A stretch of DNA of 14,178 bases from Verrucomicrobia bacterium UBA4286 (lineage in GTDB: Bacteria; Verrucomicrobiota; Kiritimatiellia; RFP12; UBA1067). The DNA is taken from contig DGVK01000172.1 in the NCBI GenBank assembly GCA_002395905.1, positions 1 through 14,178 on the forward strand, written 5' to 3'. Positions 6,446 to 11,670 of this stretch are shown piece by piece; position 1 is the stretch's first letter, and each line of letters opens with the position of its first letter. A model generated the notes under the pieces. That model was not told where the DNA came from. It worked only from the letters and a program-made list of their open reading frames with translations, and ran no database searches. The translations under genes were made by a program, and so were the position numbers.

Positions 6446-7114
6446 ATGAACGAATCGGAATACATCGCTCCGGACAACTTCTTCAAACGGCTCAAGGTCG
6501 ATGTGCGCAGGCTGGCGCCCTTCGGCTTTGAAAAGAAAGGCGCCTGCTGGGAATACTCCGAGGTCATAGCCGGCGGCGCGCTGGTCTGCCGCGTGACAAT
6601 CGACAGGCGCGGCGCCGCAAGCGTGAACGTGACCGACGTTGAAACCGGCGACGAATACGTGCAGCACCGCGTCGCCGGGGCCACCGGCAGATTCGTCGGG
6701 CGGACGAGGCGTGACGTGATGGCGCTCATGGAGCGCGTCGCGGCAGAATGTTTTTCGCGCGATGTGTTCAAGACGGAACTCGCCCGCGGCCTCATCGCAC
6801 ATGCCGAGGCGCAGTGGGACGAGAAGCCGGAATTCCTGTGGAAGAACTTCCCCGACTACGCCGTTCTCCGCCGGAAGGACACGGACAAGTGGTATGCGCT
6901 CGTCGCGCGGCTGCCCGCCGACAAGATCGGCCGCGTCGGCAGGGACGAGGTTGAGATCGTGAACCTGCGCCGGACGGACGGGATGGACGGCCCCCGCTTC
7001 CTGCCCGCCTACCACATGAACAAAAAGACGTGGACGACAATCGTTCTCGACGGATCCACCGGCAAAGCCGAACTGCTCGACCATCTGGCCGAATCGCGCA
7101 GGAAGGCGGTATAG
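6446..7114 (+). CDS. MmcQ/YjbR-family (DUF419) protein with extra N-terminal domain
   Basis: The 222-residue protein has a C-terminal YjbR/MmcQ domain (about residues 115-220) recognised from LWKNFPDYAVLRRKDTDKWYALVARLP, EVEIVNLR, the hallmark PAYHMNKKTWTTIVLDGS, and a terminal helix. The fold resembles a double-wing DNA-binding domain, but its cellular role is not settled. Residues 1-110 form an additional alpha/beta domain (LAPFGFEKKGACWEYS, VTDVETGDEYVQHRV) that also occurs in longer YjbR proteins of Firmicutes. The ATG at 6446 is preferred over one at 6386 because the latter would translate the ACAGAGG repeat array. It stands alone behind its own promoter, and 119 bp separate it from the next gene. 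Confidence 0.88.
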   Translation: MNESEYIAPDNFFKRLKVDVRRLAPFGFEKKGACWEYSEVIAGGALVCRVTIDRRGAASVNVTDVETGDEYVQHRVAGATGRFVGRTRRDVMALMERVAAECFSRDVFKTELARGLIAHAEAQWDEKPEFLWKNFPDYAVLRRKDTDKWYALVARLPADKIGRVGRDEVEIVNLRRTDGMDGPRFLPAYHMNKKTWTTIVLDGSTGKAELLDHLAESRRKAV

Positions 7115-7233
7115 CCGGCCTGCAGTCCGAGGGGGAACAAGGCGCCGCACACAGCCTTGCCGCCGGGCAATGAACTTTTTCCGGAGAATCGGCATTATCT
7201 TCTTGTTGAGGGCCGCTTGCGCCACAACGGGAA
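7115..7233. other. Intergenic region before the sigma-factor operon
   Basis: These 119 bp hold a 6-bp inverted repeat (CAAGGC 7138-7143, GCCTTG 7154-7159, 10-nt loop) without a T-tract, and no TGGTATAAT box. GAACTTTTT (7172-7180), followed about 12 nt later by CATTATCTT, is a vague candidate for an ECF-type promoter (ECF -35 elements often contain GAAC), but this is weak. It presumably contains the operon's control site. Confidence 0.3.
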
Positions 7234-7761
7234 ATGGACATCTGGCAGGAAATCGCGAAAAACGCCGAACACGGCGCGGAGAGACTTGTCGCCGAGTACG
7301 GCGACAGGCTCTATGCCGCCGCCACGCTCCTTTGCCGGAACAACGCCGACGCCGAAGAGCTGGTCTTCAGGACGCTCGCCAGGGCGGTCGACAAGATTAG
7401 GCAGTACAGTCCGTCGGGCGACTTTTTCAGCTGGCTCTACAAAATACTGCTCAACTTCCACAGGATGGAAGGCCGCAAGAAGCGCCCGGAGATAATGCCG
7501 GTCGGCTCGACGCAGGATCTGCCTCAGATTCCGGCCGAAGGGAGAAGCGACGCGGCGGCGGAGATGCGGGAAATGGTCGGGCGGCTTCCGCCGCAGATTC
7601 GTGAGACGGTCGTTCTGAAATATTTCTCGGGCATGTCCATTGAAGAGATCGCGGCGGCGCTCGGCATCCCGCCCGGCACTGTCAAATCAAGGCTTTTCAA
7701 CGCAAAAAGGATTCTTGCGGAAATGTTTATGCAACAAACGAAAGGACACGGCCATGAGTGA
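7234..7761 (+). CDS. ECF-type RNA polymerase sigma factor
   Basis: The 175-residue protein has region 2 at about residues 18-80 (DRLYAAATLLCRNNADAEELVFRT, then FFSWLYKILLNFHR) and region 4 at about 112-168 (LPPQIRETVVLKYFSGMSIEEIAAALGIPPGTVKSRLFNAKR, a helix-turn-helix). A charged linker joins them. This is the two-domain ECF (group 4) layout, and it directs RNA polymerase to a specific promoter set. The ATG is the first in-frame start and has only a weak GGGAA before it. The stop overlaps the next gene by 8 bp (ATGAGTGA), the usual arrangement for an ECF factor with its anti-sigma. No TTTGGTATAAT box precedes it, which would suit self-activation. The target regulon cannot be read from this window. 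Confidence 0.92.
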   Translation: MDIWQEIAKNAEHGAERLVAEYGDRLYAAATLLCRNNADAEELVFRTLARAVDKIRQYSPSGDFFSWLYKILLNFHRMEGRKKRPEIMPVGSTQDLPQIPAEGRSDAAAEMREMVGRLPPQIRETVVLKYFSGMSIEEIAAALGIPPGTVKSRLFNAKRILAEMFMQQTKGHGHE

Positions 7762-8101
7762 CGAAGAACTGGACAGAGCGATAACAGAGCGCTTCAAAGC
7801 CTACGAGAAAGGGATAAGTCTGCCAGACGGATTCTCTGGGCGGTTCTTAGGCTCCGTACGGCAGAAGCGCGCCCTGCGGCGCATCCGGACGCTCGGCTTG
7901 ATCTGCGCCGCGGCCGCCGTGTGCGCAACGGTTGCAGTCATCACAAGGCCCGCGGCGGCAAGCGGCGGCGCCCGGCCCGTGCTGACGGCGCGAACCGCCG
8001 GTGCAGACAAAACCACAGGGGTGTCGTGCTGGATGCTGCTCGGATACCTGCGCGAATGCTTCAGCCGCGCGAGATCGTCCCGCAGGAAAGAAGAGGAGTA
8101 A
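7754..8101 (+). CDS. Single-pass membrane protein, probable anti-sigma factor
   Basis: The 115-residue protein has a charged cytoplasmic N-terminus (residues 1-45), one hydrophobic segment (about 46-63, LGLICAAAAVCATVAVI) and a short outer part ending in a strongly basic/acidic tail (RSSRRKEEE). AAAGGA seven bases before the ATG supports the start, which overlaps the sigma-factor stop. Position and topology argue for a membrane-bound anti-sigma factor that holds the sigma factor until a signal arrives. It has no zinc-binding HxxxCxxC anti-sigma motif and its outer part is only about 50 residues, so it may sense through a partner such as the next small protein. The functional call rests on context. 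Confidence 0.7.
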   Translation: MSDEELDRAITERFKAYEKGISLPDGFSGRFLGSVRQKRALRRIRTLGLICAAAAVCATVAVITRPAAASGGARPVLTARTAGADKTTGVSCWMLLGYLRECFSRARSSRRKEEE

Positions 8102-8141
8102 GCTGAAGCACAAGACAATCATAAAAAAGGATACAACATCA

Positions 8142-8282
8142 ATGACAACTAAAATCATCGCGATCATCGCGCTCTCAGTGGCGGCCGTGGCATGCATGTC
8201 CTTTTTGGGGAAGTGCGCGGACAAAGGGAATTCCGGCGATAAAGGGGAAGACGGCGTTTCATCCCGGAAAGACACGGTCTGA
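8142..8282 (+). CDS. Tiny membrane protein or lipoprotein (46 residues) of the sigma-factor operon
   Basis: The product starts MTTKIIAIIALSVAAVACMS and continues into a short hydrophilic, charged tail (DKGNSGDKGEDGVSSRKDTV). The hydrophobic stretch ending VAAVAC could be a lipoprotein signal with C18 as the lipid site, although the lipobox is imperfect; otherwise it is a single membrane anchor. AAAAAAGGA lies about ten bases before the ATG. It follows the presumed anti-sigma gene by 40 bp of A-rich DNA, so it probably shares its mRNA. No family is recognised; a sensor or modulator role is inference. Confidence 0.55.
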   Translation: MTTKIIAIIALSVAAVACMSFLGKCADKGNSGDKGEDGVSSRKDTV

Positions 8283-8359
8283 TGTATCCCGCCGTTCCGC
8301 TCTGGCTCGCCGTCGCGTTTGTCGCCGCCGGCCGTCGTCGTGCGCCAGGAAGCGTTTGA
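8282..8359 (+). CDS. Possible 25-residue membrane microprotein
   Basis: A 25-codon frame starts inside the stop of the preceding tiny gene (TGATG). It encodes a hydrophobic segment (YPAVPLWLAVAFVAAG) followed by RRR, the charge pattern of a one-helix inner-membrane peptide. Stop-start overlap is a common coupling arrangement, as elsewhere in this window. It is very short, has no Shine-Dalgarno of its own, and could be chance in G/C-rich DNA. Confidence 0.2.
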   Translation: MYPAVPLWLAVAFVAAGRRRAPGSV

Positions 8360-8387
8360 AAGTGGAAATCTGCAATCACCTGCGCCA

Positions 8388-8417
8388 TTGCCTTCCTCTG
8401 CGAGTTTTCGGTATAAT
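8388..8417 (+). promoter_or_regulatory. Promoter of the thioesterase gene
   Basis: TTGCCT (8388-8393), 18 bp, then TATAAT (8412-8417) in TTTTCGGTATAAT. The expected transcription start (about 8424-8425) is only three or four bases before the ATG at 8428, which implies an almost leaderless mRNA. Confidence 0.65.
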
Positions 8418-8427
8418 ACACGGTGGC

Positions 8428-8946
8428 ATGGGAAAAGTTCTTGACAATCCATTCACAGACGGCAGAGGCGACAAATGCTTTGGATGCTCCGGCGGCAACG
8501 CGCACGGCCTTCATCTCGAATTCGAGGAGGACGGCGACGAAGTGCTTTGCAGATGGACTCCCGACGCCCGCTTCCAAAGCTGGGACGGCGTGCTGCACGG
8601 CGGCATAATATCAACCATCCTTGACGAGACCGCCGGCTGGGCGGCGATGCGCCGATTCAACAGGTCGGCCATGACAACGCGGCTTGACGTGAAGTTCATG
8701 AAGCCGGTTCGCATCGACGGCGGCGCAATCGAGGCGCGCGCAGGCTATGTTGAACAGATCAACGGCAAGATCGCCCGCTTCCACGCCACTGTCCGCAACG
8801 CCGACGGCGATGTGTGCGCCGAGGCAGACGCCGACTATTACATAATGGATGCCGAACGCTCCAAGGCGATGGGATTTTCCTCCTTCGGCGACGCGGCGAA
8901 CTGGGCTGGCCGAAAAAGTTTGCCCGGTGACAGGCGGCGCACTTGA
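8428..8946 (+). CDS. Hotdog-fold acyl-CoA thioesterase (PaaI/THEM4-like)
   Basis: The 172-residue hotdog-fold protein has the N-terminal KCFGCSGGNAHGL motif (C17, C20) typical of THEM4/PaaI-like thioesterases, then VLHGGIISTILDETAGWAA (HGG 57-59, D66, E67) holding the substrate-binding and catalytic positions, and a strand pair ending AEADADYYI. It should hydrolyse acyl-CoA thioesters in the cytoplasm; the acyl group is not predictable. I chose the ATG at 8428, which sits right after the promoter; an earlier in-frame start at 8356 lies upstream of the -10 box and would not be transcribed from it. No good Shine-Dalgarno is present, consistent with leaderless initiation. About 20 residues after YIMDAERSKAM form a basic tail. 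Confidence 0.85.
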   Translation: MGKVLDNPFTDGRGDKCFGCSGGNAHGLHLEFEEDGDEVLCRWTPDARFQSWDGVLHGGIISTILDETAGWAAMRRFNRSAMTTRLDVKFMKPVRIDGGAIEARAGYVEQINGKIARFHATVRNADGDVCAEADADYYIMDAERSKAMGFSSFGDAANWAGRKSLPGDRRRT

Positions 8947-8971
8947 ACAATCGCGGGAAAGTTGGTAAAAT
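8943..8971 (+). promoter_or_regulatory. Promoter of the beta-CASP ribonuclease gene
   Basis: TTGAAC (8943-8948), a 17-bp spacer and TAAAAT (8966-8971) preceded by TTGG. The -35 overlaps the stop codon of the thioesterase. The predicted start (about 8978-8979) coincides with the ATG at 8979, so the mRNA would be leaderless. The AGGA at 8972-8975 is only three bases from the ATG, too close for a normal Shine-Dalgarno and probably upstream of the transcript. Confidence 0.6.
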
Positions 8972-8978
8972 AGGAAGC

Positions 8979-10379
8979 ATGAAAATCACCTTCTACGGCG
9001 CGGCACAGACCACGACGGGGTCGATGCACCTCGTCGAGGCGAACGGGAAACGCATCCTGCTCGACTGCGGGCTCTACCAGGGGCACCGCAAGGAGGCGTT
9101 CGAAAAGAACCGCAACCTCCCTGTCGATCCGAAGACGATCGACTACGTGATTCTTTCTCACGCCCACATCGACCACTCGGGGAACCTGCCCCAGCTCGTG
9201 AGACAGGGCTTTCGCGGACGCGTCTTCGCGCGCCAGTCCACCGTGGAGCTGTGCGACGTGATGCTGCGCGACTCGTGCTTCCTCCAGAAGCGCGACCTCG
9301 AATACATCAACAAGAAACGCAGGCGCGCCGGAAAGAAGCTGTTCGAGCCGCTCTACGAGGAGTCGGATGTCAACGCGCTCATGCAGCTTTTTTCGCCGAC
9401 CCATATGCACGAGCCGCGCGAAATCGCGCGCGGCATCACGCTCGAATTCTTCAACGCAGGGCACATCCTCGGCTCGGCCCTCGTGCAGCTCGACATCCGC
9501 TCGGACCACGGCCGCAACCACCGGCTGCTATTCTCGGGCGACCTCGGCCAGCCCAACCAGCCCATCCTGCGCCACTTCGAATATCCGGCCGGGGCGGACA
9601 TCCTTCTCGTGGAGTCCACCTACGCCGACCGCTACCATCCGTCGGCGGACGATGTGGAGCTGAGGCTGGAGCGCCACCTTAAATACATCGACCGCCACAA
9701 CTCGAAGCTTCTCATCCCGGCGTTCTCCGTCGGACGCACGCAGCAGATCATCTACTATCTCAACCGGCTGCGCGAGCGCGGTAAGGTTCCGCGCGAGGTG
9801 AAGGTTTATATCGACTCGCCGCTGTCGCAGAAGGCCACGCGCATATACGCCGGCCACCGCGAGGTGTACAACGACGAGGCGCGCGCGATGCTGGCGGCGG
9901 GGAAGGACCCCCTGTCTTATCCCGACATGACGTTCGTCGGCACGCCACAGGAGTCGATGGCGCTCAACGACGCGCCCGGGCCGATGATCATAATCGCCGC
10001 GAGCGGGATGTGCGAAGGCGGGCGTGTGCTGCACCACCTCAAGCACTGCGCGCAGGACGAGGACAACATAATCCTCATCGTCGGCTTCCAGGCCGAGAAC
10101 ACCCTTGGCCGCAGAATCGTCGAGAAGCGCGAAACCATCAAGGTTCTCGGCGAGGAGATCGCGCTGAAGGCGAAGGTCGACGTGATCAACGCGCTCTCGG
10201 CCCATGCCGACCGCGAAGGCCTCACCGAATGGATACGCGAAATCAAGGACAACGTGCGCCACGCGTTCGCGGTGCACGGCGAGCCCGAGAAAGTCGCGGC
10301 CATGGTCGACATCCTGAAGGAACAGGGGGTGCCGAGCGCGGTCGCCCCCCTTCCCGGCCAGACGTACAAGTTCGACTAG
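8979..10379 (+). CDS. Metallo-beta-lactamase / beta-CASP RNA-processing nuclease
   Basis: The 466-residue protein belongs to the CPSF73-like bacterial branch that includes Thermus TTHA0252-type ribonucleases. It carries the zinc motif SHAHIDHSG (H61, H63, D65, H66), then GHILGSA and LFSGDLG, followed by the beta-CASP part with VESTYADR, PAFSVGRTQQIIYYL, IIIAASGMCEGGRVLHHL, SAHAD and the C-terminal AVHGEP. These supply all seven expected metal and catalytic motifs, so it is likely an active RNA endo/exonuclease. The ATG at 8979 gives the standard MKITFYGAAQ opening; a TTG at 8943 would add 12 unusual residues. It stands alone behind its own promoter. Confidence 0.93.
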   Translation: MKITFYGAAQTTTGSMHLVEANGKRILLDCGLYQGHRKEAFEKNRNLPVDPKTIDYVILSHAHIDHSGNLPQLVRQGFRGRVFARQSTVELCDVMLRDSCFLQKRDLEYINKKRRRAGKKLFEPLYEESDVNALMQLFSPTHMHEPREIARGITLEFFNAGHILGSALVQLDIRSDHGRNHRLLFSGDLGQPNQPILRHFEYPAGADILLVESTYADRYHPSADDVELRLERHLKYIDRHNSKLLIPAFSVGRTQQIIYYLNRLRERGKVPREVKVYIDSPLSQKATRIYAGHREVYNDEARAMLAAGKDPLSYPDMTFVGTPQESMALNDAPGPMIIIAASGMCEGGRVLHHLKHCAQDEDNIILIVGFQAENTLGRRIVEKRETIKVLGEEIALKAKVDVINALSAHADREGLTEWIREIKDNVRHAFAVHGEPEKVAAMVDILKEQGVPSAVAPLPGQTYKFD

Positions 10380-10409
10380 CCGCGCGCCACAATACGCGGG
10401 CCGGATGAA

Positions 10410-10420
10410 TTTGGTATACT
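10410..10420 (+). promoter_or_regulatory. Extended -10 promoter of the ORF6N unit
   Basis: TTTGGTATACT (TATACT 10415-10420) matches the recurring promoter box of this window with one base changed. No -35-like hexamer is obvious 16-18 bp upstream. The expected start near 10427 gives a leader of about 47 nt to the small ORF at 10474. Confidence 0.55.
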
Positions 10421-10473
10421 ATGCGGTGATCTCTGGCGCGGCGCACCGCCGCACAGATCAAAGAGGAATTTAC

Positions 10474-10602
10474 ATGGCACGGAAGCGTGAAGAGCAGGCG
10501 GAAGGCGGCGTTTCGCACGGCAGGGGCGATGCGCACGTCGTCCTCGCAGGCACATACACTAATGTGATTAAAGAGGACATGCAAGCAAGGAGCGCGGCAT
10601 GA
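10474..10602 (+). CDS. Small charged ORF (42 residues) coupled to the ORF6N gene
   Basis: The frame starts MARKREEQAEGGVSHGRGDA and ends EDMQARSAA, with no membrane segment and no recognised motif. AGAGGA six bases before the ATG is a good ribosome site, and the stop overlaps the next start as ATGA. It could be a leader peptide, a small partner of the ORF6N protein, or a decayed gene end. The good translation signals and promoter favour real translation; the function is unknown. Confidence 0.5.
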   Translation: MARKREEQAEGGVSHGRGDAHVVLAGTYTNVIKEDMQARSAA

Positions 10603-11522
10603 ACACCGATGAGAAGCGACTTGCCGCCGTGACAAACGAGGTAGCGCTGATTGGCGATGACTTCATCAAATCTCGGATATTCACGATTCGCGGTGTTCAG
10701 GTGATGCTTGACCGTGACTTGGCGGCGCTTTATGGCGTGACCACGAAGCGTCTTAACGAACAGGTGAAGCGGAATATGGCGAGGTTTCCGACCTCGTTTC
10801 GCTTCTTGCTGTCAAAAGAAGAAATGGAAGAACTGGTCGCAAATTGCGACCGGTTGCAATCCATGAAACACTCATCTGCGCCAATGTCGGCATTTACGGA
10901 GCATGGGCTTATCATGCTGGCAAGTGTCCTGAAGAGCGCCGTTGCCATCTCTGTAAGCATACGGATAACAAACGCTTTTGTCGCTATGCGCAAAGCCCTG
11001 GCATCCGTGGCGCCGATTCTTTCGCGGCTTGATGTCGTGGAGCGGCGGCAGATTGCCGACCAGTCGCGCAACGAAGAGCGGTTCGACACGATTTTCCGGG
11101 CAATGGACGGCGGCGACTTCCCGCCGCAGAAGGTGTTTTTCGAGGGCAGGCACTATGATGCATATTCCTTCGCGAAGAAACTTGTGCGCAAGGCGGCAAA
11201 GAAGATCGTCCTTGTCGATGGCTATAGCGACGAGGTTACATTGGATGTTCTTTCGCAGAAGAAAGGCGGCGTTGAGGTTATTGTGGCAACCGCACAGAAG
11301 ATGATTGACAAGCATTTGACGTCGGTCGCCGTAGAAAAGTTCAATAAGCAGAACCCGACGCTGAAGGTCAAGGCCGTCGGCACTTTCCATGACCGTTTTC
11401 TGATTCTGGACGACAAGGAGTTGTACCACTTCGGCGCATCGCTGAAAGACATTGGCCGCCAATACTGCGCAGTGTCGAAGATGGATGCGATGTTCATACC
11501 GTCGATTCTTGAGAGGTTATAA
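10599..11522 (+). CDS. ORF6N-domain protein with C-terminal PLD-like domain
   Basis: Residues 20-110 form an ORF6N domain (FTIRGVQVMLDRDLAALYGVTTKRLNEQVKRN, FRFLLSKEEMEELV, AFTEHGLIMLASVL), a KilA-N-related DNA-binding module common in phages and accessory regions. A helical linker (about 130-175) leads to a phospholipase-D-like domain (KVFFEGRHYDAY, then FHDRFLILD, then YHFGASLKDIG). H264, R266 and D271 give HxRxxxxD, an HKD motif with arginine in place of lysine. AAGGAG six bases before the ATG supports the start. Base composition is visibly less G/C-rich than the neighbours and codons more often end in A or T, a sign of transfer. ORF6N/PLD proteins are widespread in gut bacteria but their role is unclear; phage-related regulation or defence are options. 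Confidence 0.88.
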   Translation: MNTDEKRLAAVTNEVALIGDDFIKSRIFTIRGVQVMLDRDLAALYGVTTKRLNEQVKRNMARFPTSFRFLLSKEEMEELVANCDRLQSMKHSSAPMSAFTEHGLIMLASVLKSAVAISVSIRITNAFVAMRKALASVAPILSRLDVVERRQIADQSRNEERFDTIFRAMDGGDFPPQKVFFEGRHYDAYSFAKKLVRKAAKKIVLVDGYSDEVTLDVLSQKKGGVEVIVATAQKMIDKHLTSVAVEKFNKQNPTLKVKAVGTFHDRFLILDDKELYHFGASLKDIGRQYCAVSKMDAMFIPSILERL

Positions 11523-11565
11523 GGGAGGTTCGTTATGCTGGCCGCTCTACGCCGTTCAAAGCCGC

Positions 11566-11670
11566 GCGAGACTCGTCGGCCTTGAACTGCCCGAACACAT
11601 CATTCTCGGTGCGCCGGAGGCGGCAGGCGGCTTCGGTTATGTCTCCATAACCGAAGCCGCGCAGGATTAG
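11566..11670 (+). pseudogene. RadC-like C-terminal fragment
   Basis: The frame ending at the TAG at 11668-11670 reads ARLVGLELPEHIILGAPE, then GGFGYVSITEAAQD, closely resembling the end of the RadC/JAB-domain family (typically LLGIxxLDHIIIG followed by YVSxxE). Nothing upstream in this or the other plus frames gives the rest of the domain, including its HxHPSG metal motif. It looks like the remnant of a RadC-like gene cut off by the ORF6N insertion or by deletion. The match is short, so it could be coincidence, and part of it lies in the palindrome at 11627-11660. Confidence 0.35.
11627..11660. repeat. 34-nt hairpin: 15-bp perfect stem, 4-nt loop
   Basis: GCGGCTTCGGTTATG (11627-11641), loop TCTC, and its exact reverse complement (11646-11660). 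It lies between the ORF6N gene and the convergent 772-residue gene, seven bases from that gene's stop codon, so it could stop transcription from both sides or protect mRNA ends. No T-run follows on either strand. A second small inverted repeat (AGGA, TTAG, TCCT) follows at 11663-11674. Confidence 0.8.

Noticed and set aside
6277..6795. N-terminal extension of the epimerase frame
   Set aside because: It would cross the epimerase promoter and much of the divergent YjbR gene. The signal peptide and GGAG site fit the start at 6276.
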